Below, one piece after another: positions 56,501 to 64,000 of a stretch of DNA of 64,000 nt. The stretch covers positions 66,331,434 to 66,395,433 of the forward strand of contig NC_135374.1 in the NCBI RefSeq assembly GCF_049243985.1, written 5' to 3'. The position numbers and the translations under genes are program-made. Below the pieces are notes generated by a model, which saw only the letters and a list, made by a program, of their open reading frames with translations, was not told where the DNA came from and did not search any database. Each line of letters begins with the position of its first letter. The stretch's first letter is position 1. The stretch is from Paroedura picta (Eukaryota; Chordata; Lepidosauria; Squamata; Gekkonidae).

Positions 56501-59500
56501 ATTATATCCAAAAATATCCTTTCTGGAAAGTCAGATAAGGAATATCAACAGGAAAACCTCTTGAAAGTGATTAAGTTATAAAAGGACTAACTTGATCAAA
56601 TTGATGTGCTCTCCTTCTGTAAAAAAAATTGCTCTGTACAAAACAAAGATTCTGTGAAAACTGTGACAAAGCTGGTTCAGTTAAGCAAGAAACAAGCTAA
56701 AGAAAAAATTGTTGGAATAAAAATAAGGAATGGATCAATTGCATTAAGTATTATTAAGGTCTTCACTGAGTACTATCAAGAATTATACAGTACAAGTACA
56801 CCAAACATAGAGTTAAAAGAGGATGATAAAAAGTTAATGTATGAAAAATTAAATTTACAAAAAGTAGTTACAAGAATTCAAAATCTCAAATAAAGCATGG
56901 ACATGTAAACATGAGAAAATAGCATATTTTAAATTACTTCACATAAATAACTTCTGAAATACTAGGCTTAAGAAATCCTTAATATTACTATATGGCAGCC
57001 TTTCTCAACTTTTTTTCTGTTGAGAAACTCTCGAAACATTCTCCAGGCTTCAAGAACCACAGAAGTGACTTAATCTTGCAGAATATAGTTGGGAAGCATG
57101 GGGACCCACCCAGGGCCCTCTCCCCTTCTGTTCCCTTTTCAGAGGTTTCTGGATTTCAAGGATTGTTCTATAAAGGTTGGTTTATTTATGGAAATATTTG
57201 ATACTTACCCTGACAGCATGGTAATATATTTTAAGTTTGCGTATCTTAAAGCCACCATTTCATTATCATACATGTTGCTGCATTATATACCAAGGATTTT
57301 TTAAAAATCTTAAATGCCTATATTTAATAATACCTGCCACTCTTTTAACATATTTTCAGAAATTTCAGCCAGGAGATTCCCAAATAAAAAGTTTTATTTT
57401 GAAAGAATCATTATTTTTAAGACCATTGCTTGTAGCTTTGGCTGTTTTTATTTATGGCTAATTTATTATTTTTCATGGTAGAAAATTTTAAAAATGGCAG
57501 AATATGAAATTGGATGTCTTAACTGTGTAATTATTTGGTCAAGGTACCTGAGGCATATCAGAAGGTTATTTTTCCCCCAGGGGATTTGCATAGACTGATA
57601 CAACTTAACTATTACAGTTTTACTTCCAAAGTAATTACTTTTCATTGTAAACGATTTTACATTCTATCTATATGTAATCGATCGCAGGATAAAGTTCCTG
57701 CAGGGAAGATAGTCTTGCTGTTGAGTGGCATATGTTAATGCTGTTTGACACATTTAAAAAACCCTGGTTGGAGTGGCACGTTTATGAGAGAATACAAAAT
57801 CCACTAGCCAAAGCCCTACTTCAGGTGTGTCCAAAGCCATGGCAGTGGATTCTAAAAGTTGCAGAATAAGAAAAGTAAAAGTAGGTCTTTAAAAAATATT
57901 CTGAACATGGGAGGGTCATTGCTGTGGAGCTACTAGTCATCTTGTTATGATCCATGAACAACTTGGCAGAATGTATGGTAGAATTGTCTCTTCTGAGAGC
58001 TATGTAACCAGTTCTGTTTTTATGCTTAACAGCAACACAGCCAGATGGCAAACCATTTTTGAAATTGGTTTTGATTGTAACTTGATGTGGCCAGAGGGAG
58101 GAGGTTCTACTATTCATGGCCAGGGGGAGGGAATAAAAAATCCCATTGGATGTACCCAGGTCCCTGAACATATTTGGGTCCTGCTTGTTTATAAGTTGCT
58201 TTAGAATATTCACATAACTACGTTCAACACAGTAGTTACGATACAAAGAAGTTGTATTTTGCTTGAGTATCAAATATTGCACTATGAATATTAAGGCAAT
58301 AATAACATATATAGCCTATGGCCCTGGAACTTTAAATCAAATCCCTTAAGGAATCTTCTTACCAAAACAGCTTCTCACCAATTTTTCTCACCAATCAAAT
58401 AGCTTCTGTCATCTGACTGGGCTGTTCACGTACCAGGAGAAGATCAGTTTGATGGACTGGAAGGTGAAATGAGTCAGAGTCAGATCAGTGAAATAGAAGC
58501 AGAGTTGATAAAAGAGAGACTTTATGAGATCAACCTCTCACTGGAAGTACAAGGAATGATGTCGGACGAGGTAACTAAAATGTAAAACATCAGGGCAAGC
58601 GTGCACTCATGCTAGATTTTTAATTTGAATCCTATATCATAAATAGTTTATTTTACATCCATATGTACTAGAATGTTGGTTAACATAATGAAGCTTATTT
58701 TTAAAGGACTACATAGATACAGTCTGAGCTCCAACAAACCATACACAGAATTCTACTGACAGAATAGGGCTTCCTTATCTCCTTCCCATTCTAGGTTTCT
58801 GTGCCTGCCCCTGAAAAGCCAGTCCCAAGGGTTGTTCTAAAACAGTGTGGGATGATGCATAGGGGACTGTAGCAGAAAAGGGAAATCAGTGAAAATTGAC
58901 TCATTCCCTCATTGTGTAAGTAGAAGTCCTGTCTACTTGTACAAGTGTATTTTTGGATCCTAGACATTTCCCAAAGATACATGAGACAACTAGACATACA
59001 GAGCAGAAATTTATTAGAATTAAGGGAGTTTAGTCACTCTTTAGTTTCTACTTCAAATTGTTTTCAAAAGAAGGTAAGAATTGGAGACCATCCAGTATCT
59101 GAACCACTGAATTTCAGCATGTAGAGAGAAAGGTGTTTCCAAGTCACTTTTCTCCCATTATAATTGAGTTTCTACAGGTAGAGACATCAGAGGATGGAAT
59201 GTCAGCTGCACAGGAAGTCACCATAACAGTCTGGAATTAGAAAAACAAAACCTACACTGTTAGAATTAGAAAAACAAAAACTAATTTAATATTTTATGTT
59301 ACTTAGCTGCCCGTTGGCAAAGTCTTGTGTACTATGTTTCTTCATATCTTGAGCTACCCCTTCCTTTAAAAAAACCTTAGCCTGCTTCCTTGGAATAAAG
59401 TTTTAGAGCCTCCTTGGTCTGCCTTTCATCTCTCATACAGTTTACAGTAAAGTCAGCAAATGGTTGTGCTTTCAGAAATTGTGGCATGATTTATTTTTCC

Positions 59501-62500
59501 TGTGCTTCTGGGAGACACTGGACATTATTCATTTCACCCTTTGATTTACTGTCAAATAGTCTTGGCTTTTTCTTATATTAGCATCCTAGTTTCAGCTGTA
59601 CAAATGAAAGGCATGTTGTGCACACTGTATACTTTTTAGCCCACACCAAGACCGATTATGCACTGGGAACTTTACTGCCCCAGCTCCCATGCAGGAGCAC
59701 AAATCGGGGCTGGATGAGGTGCACCAGGCCAAATGCTCTCCCGTGTGGGTGCAGGAAGAGGTAGAGCAACCTACCACGACTAAAATTCCAGCCTGCAGCC
59801 TGGCATGAAACCTCCAGTGCATACACGGTCCAAATGACAACTTCTGAAGCTGTGCATAAGGCTCAAAAGCAGTTCAAAAACAGGAGGGACTTTTTTTCTT
59901 GGCAGAAAATGCAAGCACTTTCCCATTAGTTTGTGGAAATCTTTTGAAATCAGCAACCCAGGACCTTACAAGAAGCATTAAAGAGACTGATGAAGTATAG
60001 TGCCTATAGAGTTGGGGACTGCAAATAAGAAGTGCAAGTTGAAAACCCCTGTGCCATTGTGAAGTGCTCAGTGGCCTTGAATGAGTCTCTGGTTTAATCT
60101 TCTGTAAACTTTTGAGACAAACTTCTTAGAGAAAGGGTGGGGTTCAAATGAGGGCTTATTTCAGATTGTAAACATGGTATTTTCTGTTTTAGGATGAAAA
60201 TAAAATACAGATTTTAAAGAACTTCTTAAAAGACAACCATGATCTTCAAAGAACCTTGGAAGCAGACATACAGAATCTAGAAGTCCTGGTGCAATTGTAC
60301 AGCCAAAAGCAATCCATAAAAGAGACTCAAGAAGTGAATTATGAACTAGAAAAAGATGAAGGCAAGTGTATAGGTTTAAAATGTAATCATATCTTTATAA
60401 CTCCACTACAGACTGCTTTACACTTCTGACATTTATAAAATGCCTAGAAATATACTGTCAAGAAAATTTCATTACATCAGAAGATACAGTTCTGATTTTT
60501 TTAATGTCAACACTAAGAGGCAAATTTAGTACTCGTCAAATATTATTTTGAAACTACTGGTTGGTTAGTTTGAATCAGTGTGCGAAATTTCTTTTCTCTG
60601 TAATTCTTAAAAGCAGAATGCAGCCTTTGCAATGCTTTAATCTACAGAGTCATTGGTCCACATTTCCCCATTCCTTCAACTTTGATACCATTGGTCAAGG
60701 TATCCTTCTGGATTGCCTTTCTGGACTGGGAGGCATTGTTCTGTGGTGTTTCCAGTCCTATTTGGAGGATAGGTTTCAGTGTGGTGCCTTTGGCCTGTGG
60801 GGTTTCCCAAGGTTCTGTCTTCTCCCTCATGCTTTTCAGCATCTCTGGAAAGCTGCTAGGACATGTCATCTGGAGATTTGGGCTGAGCTGTCACCAATGT
60901 GCAGATGACACTCAGTTCTGTCTTGCATTACCAGCAGATCCCAAGAAACAGGTGCCAGGAGGCAGATCTGGAATAACTGAGGGCTTATTAGCTGAAACAT
61001 AAACCAAAAAATGGAGGTGCTGTTGGTAGGGGGAAAGTTTGACCTGGGAAATAGGTTTCCCCTGTTCTGGGTGGAAATTCTGGATCCATAGGTTAGACGT
61101 GTTTCTTGGACCCAGGACTCCTGATGGATAAACAGGTGGCATTGGTGGCCAGGGATGGTTTTCAGCAGTTTCAACTGGTGAGACAGTTGCAGCCTTTCCA
61201 GACAAGAAATGTCTTGCCACAGTATTGTGTGCCCTGGTAACAACCAGATTAGATTACTGCAGTACACTTTAAATGGAATTGCCCTGAAAGACTGCGCAGA
61301 AGCTATAGGTGGCAAGTATGCTGTTGCCTGTCTGGACTGAAGTGTGTGATCCATTTGGGGGGATTTGCTCCAGTAGTCCTGTCAGTGGTCCTAAAGCCTC
61401 AGATATGTTATGGTGTGCTTTAGTGACGTGTTTTGTTTTCACTGAATTTTACCAGGTGGGTATTAATACTGAAATGACCTAAAAATCACTATGAGATTAA
61501 CCTTATTGATGTTTTTGCTTAAGTTTTAGGTTGTCCTTTACAAAAAAGGAAGCATGTGCTATGAAGAGCTTGACTATACTATGAACAGTTTTAACACAAG
61601 CAAATCTTGCGATGGAGTGATCTCTTTAAGTATTCCTGAGGGATTATGTATGTTGAGATTTCCAAGGGCATGTTGTCATTACATTTACTTTGAAAACATT
61701 CAGAACATCCTGCTGCTGTACAGTAGATGCTTTCAGAAGTTTAGCACTGTGCTCTTTGCACATGGAGGCAATTGCCCACACTACATTTCTGTGCAAATTG
61801 TTTGACATTCTGTGTTTCTATCAGTAATACTTATCAGGACCATCTGTGGAAATCCTAGCAGAATGCAGCAATCTATTTGTAATTGTTCTTTCCTTCTTCT
61901 GCATTAGACAAAGGGTTATAAACCTACTGCTCAGCTAATAGCAACATGTTCTGCCTGTGCAAGCAACACTTCCACTGGCAGAATGCACCATCTTTAGCTG
62001 AGCAGAATGGTAGGATATAACCCCATATACTAAAGAAAACATTACTAAAAAAATAAACCCTGCCAAGAATCTTTTTTGTTTGTGTCTGGTGTGTTTTGTT
62101 TTCTTACATTGAAGTCAATAATGTGTGTTTGGGACATAATGGAGGTTGATCAGCAACAGTAAAATTGTGGTCATGTTTTCTCTCTGTGTTAAATGCCATC
62201 AAGTTGCTTCTGACTTATGGTGACCCTTATGAATCAATGACCTCCAAAACATCTTATGATTAAACAGCCTTGCTCAGATCTTGTAAATGAAGGATTGTGG
62301 GTTCTTTGAGTCAGCCCATCTCATGTTGAGTCTTCCTCTTTCCTGCTGCCTTCAGCTTCTCCAACCATTGCGGTCTTTCTAGTGATTCCTATCGTAATGG
62401 TACAGTGATGGAAAGTTTCTTAATTTAAATCCTTATCTCCCCTCTGGGGACCCATTACCCCTTCTCCATTTTACTCATGTCTGTTTTCTATAGAAATGTC

Positions 62501-63991
62501 TTGGGAACCAAGCTACCTTTGAAGAGTTGCCCTATGTTCCCTTCAGCACTTCCTCTGACCCAGTGAGGAAGGGCTCAGAGGCACGTCAGTGCAAAACCTT
62601 ATCCAAGAATCTTTTTAATTTCCTTTAAGCACAAGTACACTGAGGGAGTTAGCAGTCATCTAGTTTAGTCATAATAGTTATAAATCTCTGGGTTGGCTCA
62701 TTTAATAATCAGGAACACTCAATCTTGCCTGCTGCAGCTATAGGCAAGAAGTAGGCAGGCATGGAATGACTGGAAGATTTGTTTCACTTAACCATAGAAT
62801 CTTCCTTCTTGATCGCCCAAGAGGGGGGGCAGTCCTCACTCTTGGGATGTAGCTCTGACTCCTCATAGGCAGGATTGCCAATCTTGTGACTCCACTAGGA
62901 GAAAGTGTTCTCCCAACTGCCCTAGTCTGGTCCAAAAGCAATCATAATGGGAAAACTATCTCTCCCCCCATCAAAAAAACATCAATCTCACACATCGTCA
63001 AACCCCTGGTGCCCATACTGAGTGATGGCAAAACCAAGAATCATCAGAACTAGACATAACTAACCATTAACTACAGCAGCAGGGTAAAGGCTCAACCAGT
63101 CCAAATTATACTGTTTATGAAACCATGTCCTGCTTATAGAACCAGTGCAGGAAATATGAACTGCCCCTGCCTTCGGACTAAGGAAAGAAAATTCATGGTA
63201 AGTGAAACAAATATGTTCTCTTGTGGTCCTCAGTGGGGCAGTCCTTACTCCTGGGACATAGCAGAGAAATAAGTCCCTAGGAGGGAAGACCAGCCTCTAG
63301 TCTAAATCGAGACAGCCTGCCGCAAATCGCTCCTGCCAAAGCTAACTGCCACAGAAGCCAACTGGTCAATTTTGTAATGCCTCATAAAAGAATGTACCTA
63401 TCTCCAGGTGGCAACCCTGCATATCCAAGGGGGAAAAGCCCTATATTGCCCCTCTTAGGGGAAAGTGGTTGTTCTCCCCCCCGGCAATAGACTCTTACAA
63501 CTGTGCATATTGAAAGTGTGCAAATCTTTACATATTGGTTTTGAGCTTACAGTGAACATTCTCTTACCTTCAGTCCTTGCAAATGCTTTTGAGGTATCCA
63601 GCAAATTTCCTGCAAAAAGATACAAATTCCTGTCTCCCTCAACTTTCCTATAGCACAATGGCTAACATGCAGAATTAGAATGTTCTTTTACTGTCTGAAG
63701 AACATATCAGGATCGAGACTTTAACTCAGCTGCCCTTGTTTCAGGAAAATGTTCAGACACTTCAGCTACTCTACCTCATAACTAGAGGCCATAGCAAAGG
63801 TTGGATGGTGTCTTGCTCTACTTAAGAGCTTATGATCTCTTCACTATAATCACATAATTTGTTGTCTAAAAACAACTATCTTCAATTCTCTAGGAATAAA
63901 ACCAAGGACTAAAAGTAGTTACTTAGAATCACCAGGTCCAGGTAGCACAGATTATGAAAAGTTTACACACATTTTATTGCACATAAATTAG
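46785..63991 (+). CDS. CXorf38: CXorf38 orthologue (DUF4559-type protein), 7 exons
   Basis: A vertebrate protein of unknown function; no reaction or partner can be read from the sequence. Exons 46785-47000, 49210-49344, 51398-51520, 55524-55673, 58403-58570, 60193-60361 and 63894-63991 join to 352 codons and a stop, against 319 residues in human as I recall. The first five exons follow human CXorf38 closely: [20 protein letters not shown] at the start, then [62 protein letters not shown] and SSDWAVHVP. The C-terminal part is Glu/Leu/Lys-rich and probably coiled coil. The order MED14 then CXorf38 on one strand matches human Xp11.4. The last intron needs a GC donor, so the C-terminus is less sure. 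Confidence 0.88.
47547..47562 (+). repeat. Poly(C) tract
   Basis: An uninterrupted run of about 15 C in the first intron of CXorf38, at the edge of the CpG-rich region. Confidence 0.9.
47762..48202. mobile_element. Palindromic sauropsid repeat, interrupted by a SINE
   Basis: The left half (GAGTCCAGTAGCATCTTT, AAGACCAACAAAGTTTTATT, GAGCTTTCGTACACACA) is mirrored at the right (GTACACACGGAAACTCAT to GCTACTGGGCTCA). A Sauria SINE splits the left half. Half copies lie at 21111, 29195 and 52683. The class is unknown; it is probably a MITE-like DNA element. Confidence 0.6.
47782..48064 (+). repeat. Sauria-type SINE, copy 3
   Basis: Complete forward copy: head GAGCCTCTTGTGGCGCAGAG, tail ACCTTTACCTTTACCTTT. 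The 9-bp duplication AGCATCTTT flanks it (47773-47781, 48065-48073). Confidence 0.9.
48203..49209. other. Intron sequence, mostly unclassified
   Basis: First CXorf38 intron. TTGCTGTGTTGGTCTGTAGT near 48664 resembles a common sauropsid repeat, and GGTGGGGTATAAAAATAAAT near 49001 resembles a LINE tail. There is a poly(C) run near 48967-48978. Confidence 0.4.
49210..49344 (+). CDS. CXorf38: CXorf38 exon 2
   Basis: The acceptor CTTTTGTAG ends at 49209 and the donor GTAATA starts at 49345. It encodes [19 protein letters not shown] and [13 protein letters not shown], closely matching human. A CxxC pair is kept. Confidence 0.93.
49391..49653 (+). repeat. tRNA-derived SINE, nearly complete
   Basis: GTAATGGTTAAGAGCAGC, CTTCTAATCTGGAGAGCC and the tail GCAAGCCACTTTGAGACTC with AACTCTTCTTCAG. 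A diverged subfamily of the 14275 SINE. Confidence 0.75.
50161..50200 (+). repeat. Short tandem duplication
   Basis: GAATGGTGATTTCATCCTG occurs twice in a row within the SINE copy. Confidence 0.85.
50213..50605. mobile_element. hAT-type non-autonomous element
   Basis: The ends CAGGGGTCGCCAACCT and AGGTTGGGGACCGCTA are imperfect inverted repeats. An exact 8-bp duplication CCTTAGAT flanks it (50205-50212, 50606-50613). The 393-base GC-rich body has no long protein. Confidence 0.92.
50641..51346. other. Intron sequence, nothing recognised
   Basis: Second CXorf38 intron. No repeat is assigned. Confidence 0.4.
51347..51391 (+). repeat. Triplicated unit at a splice acceptor
   Basis: TTTTCTGCCTTATT occurs three times in tandem with short TA or A spacers. 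It ends just before TGTACAG of CXorf38 exon 3 and supplies its polypyrimidine tract. Confidence 0.9.
51398..51520 (+). CDS. CXorf38: CXorf38 exon 3
   Basis: The acceptor TTGTACAG ends at 51397 and the donor GTAATC starts at 51521. It encodes [20 protein letters not shown] and [21 protein letters not shown] triplicated pyrimidine-rich unit lies directly upstream. Confidence 0.92.
52028..52145 (-). repeat. L2-type LINE 3' end, reverse
   Basis: TTTATTTATATTTCGATTTA, then CCCCTCTCCAGATGATCTCA and AGGCAGCTTACATCAGTCAA, the mirror of an L2 3' end. Confidence 0.5.
52683..52746 (+). repeat. Fragment of palindromic sauropsid repeat
   Basis: AAAGCTCATGCTGGAATAAA, then GTTAGTCTTGAAGATGTCAC, diverged from the right half of 47762-48202. 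Confidence 0.4.
53012..53665 (-). mobile_element. Helitron-like element, GC-rich
   Basis: The left end carries a hairpin GCCCATTTT...AAAATGGGC (53023-53042). On the - strand this is followed by TTTTCTCTTA, like the other Helitron-like ends but without a clean CTRR. The body is GC-rich and shares GGGGCTGGGCCAATC-like text with 12690-13290. The right end is not defined. Confidence 0.3.
53747..53800. repeat. Near-perfect 21-bp hairpin
   Basis: CTCTGAAGTTATTATGTAAG (53747 on) pairs with CTTACATCATAACTTCAGAG (53781-53800) around a short loop, with one mismatch. Confidence 0.8.
54090..54206 (+). mobile_element. Helitron-like 3' end fragment
   Basis: CTAGCACCTGTATTTTTTCC then ACAATGGGCTTTTTTGCTCA follows the pattern of the 18311-18354 end (CTAGCACCCG, hairpin, ACGGGCTTTGCCCCTAG) in a diverged form. 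Confidence 0.35.
54732..55026 (+). repeat. Sauria-type SINE, copy 4
   Basis: Complete forward copy with head GAGCCTCTTGTGGTGCAGAG and four ACCTTT tail units. The 11-bp duplication TAGTCTAAATG flanks it (54721-54731, 55027-55037). TAAAATGAG is doubled inside this copy. Confidence 0.92.
55524..55673 (+). CDS. CXorf38: CXorf38 exon 4
   Basis: The acceptor ACATCTCTAG ends at 55523 and the donor GTAACA starts at 55674. It encodes [20 protein letters not shown], the best-conserved block, then [20 protein letters not shown]. Confidence 0.93.
55674..56379. other. Intron sequence, nothing recognised
   Basis: Fourth CXorf38 intron upstream of the L1 fragment. Confidence 0.4.
56380..56892 (+). pseudogene. 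L1-type LINE ORF2 fragment
   Basis: [19 protein letters not shown] near 56440, then an open frame 56606-56890 with [20 protein letters not shown] and [18 protein letters not shown]. This is the L1 ORF2 linker between endonuclease and RT. Neither the endonuclease catalytic part nor the RT is present. Confidence 0.65.
56995..57170 (+). repeat. Second copy of the 1307-1657 repeat
   Basis: GCAGCCTTTCTCAACTTTTT, CAGAATATAGTTGGGAAGC and CCACCCAGGGCCCTCTCCCC align with the first half of 1307-1657. Confidence 0.65.
57171..58402. other. Intron sequence, nothing recognised
   Basis: Rest of the fourth CXorf38 intron. A 153-codon - strand ORF at 57821-58282 shows no protein I recognise and overlaps no conserved block. 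Confidence 0.4.
58403..58570 (+). CDS. CXorf38: CXorf38 exon 5
   Basis: The acceptor TCAAATAG ends at 58402 and the donor GTAACT starts at 58571. It encodes [20 protein letters not shown] and an acidic helix-forming stretch [19 protein letters not shown]. Confidence 0.88.
59650..59830. mobile_element. Short DNA transposon (MITE) with 17-bp inverted ends
   Basis: GACCGATTATGCACTGG at the left mirrors CCAGTGCATACACGGTC at the right, with two mismatches. CAA flanks both sides, a possible 3-bp duplication. The superfamily is not assigned. Confidence 0.55.
60193..60361 (+). CDS. CXorf38: CXorf38 exon 6
   Basis: The acceptor TCTGTTTTAG ends at 60192. It encodes [20 protein letters not shown] and [20 protein letters not shown], coiled-coil-like. 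The best donor is AG|GCAAGT at 60362, a GC donor. If unspliced, the frame runs 22 more codons to TGA at 60427-60429. Confidence 0.78.
60605..61330 (+). pseudogene. L2 LINE RT fragment
   Basis: The + strand encodes [47 protein letters not shown] and [19 protein letters not shown], the L2 RT core with the ADD box kept, in more than one frame. It lies in the last CXorf38 intron. Confidence 0.75.
62186..62400 (+). repeat. Probable interspersed repeat, class unknown
   Basis: GTTAAATGCCATCAAGTTGC, TTCTGACTTATGGTGACCC and CTTGCTCAGATCTTGTAAAT resemble a repeat common in lizard DNA that I cannot name. Confidence 0.4.
62775..63265. repeat. Region with inverted and direct repeats
   Basis: ATTTGTTTCACTTAACCAT (62777) is inverted at 63195 (ATGGTAAGTGAAACAAAT). 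GGGGCAGTCCTCACTCTTGG (62826) recurs directly as GGGGCAGTCCTTACTCCTGG (63235). The source is not identified. Confidence 0.6.
63894..63991 (+). CDS. CXorf38: CXorf38 exon 7 (proposed last coding exon)
   Basis: The acceptor TCAATTCTCTAG ends at 63893. With phase 1 from exon 6 it reads [20 protein letters not shown] and [12 protein letters not shown], then TAG at 63989-63991. It looks coding, but I cannot align it with the human C-terminus. Confidence 0.55.
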
Positions 63992-64000
63992 ACATTTTAT

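Noticed and set aside
57821-58282. A 153-codon - strand ORF in a CXorf38 intron
   Set aside because: No recognisable protein and no splice or promoter context; likely chance in AT-rich DNA.
1-64000. Prokaryotic-style systems (CRISPR, operons, toxin-antitoxin)
   Set aside because: The window is clearly vertebrate, with spliced host genes. Repeats lack CRISPR spacing.

Overview
The window is vertebrate nuclear DNA, AT-rich, and dominated by long introns full of interspersed repeats. The repeats point to a squamate reptile, most likely a lizard: a young BovB (RTE) LINE, several Sauria-type SINEs with a BovB-like 3' tail and ACCTTT repeats, CR1 and L2 LINEs, a SPIN-like hAT remnant and several tRNA-derived SINE families. 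A gecko is possible, but that is a recollection of SINE types and not something the sequence proves.

Two host genes lie head to tail on the + strand. Positions 26-42130 hold the last 26 coding exons, 3'UTR and poly(A) signals of MED14, the scaffold subunit of the Mediator complex. The joined exons give 1234 codons plus a stop in one unbroken frame, and every intron is GT-AG. The N-terminal part lies upstream of the window. Positions 46785-63991 hold a seven-exon orthologue of human CXorf38, a DUF4559-type protein of unknown function. It starts in a CpG-rich promoter region, and its last intron appears to be GC-AG. MED14 and CXorf38 are also neighbours in tandem on human Xp11.4, so the pair is an old conserved linkage.

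Layout: 1-31061, MED14 exons 1-22 with L2 ends, tRNA SINEs, a palindromic hAT MITE (15512-15647), Helitron-like ends (12701, 18354) and a BovB LINE (26439-27853). 31062-37652, one MED14 intron built almost wholly of nested elements: a + strand CR1 interrupted by a fold-back element, a - strand CR1 and a Sauria SINE, followed by a tRNA SINE. 37653-42130, the last four MED14 exons and the 3'UTR. 42131-46560, intergenic DNA with a long - strand L2. 46560-47560, the CpG-rich promoter and first exon of CXorf38. 47560-64000, the other CXorf38 exons among SINEs, hAT MITEs, an L1 fragment, an L2 fragment and Helitron-like ends.

I see no CRISPR array, operon, rRNA or functional tRNA, and no convincing retroviral or LTR element. 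No new gene system is evident. The points most worth checking are the GC-AG intron and C-terminus of CXorf38, the CR1 frame that has lost its catalytic core, the Helitron-like family, and a set of precisely bounded non-autonomous DNA elements.
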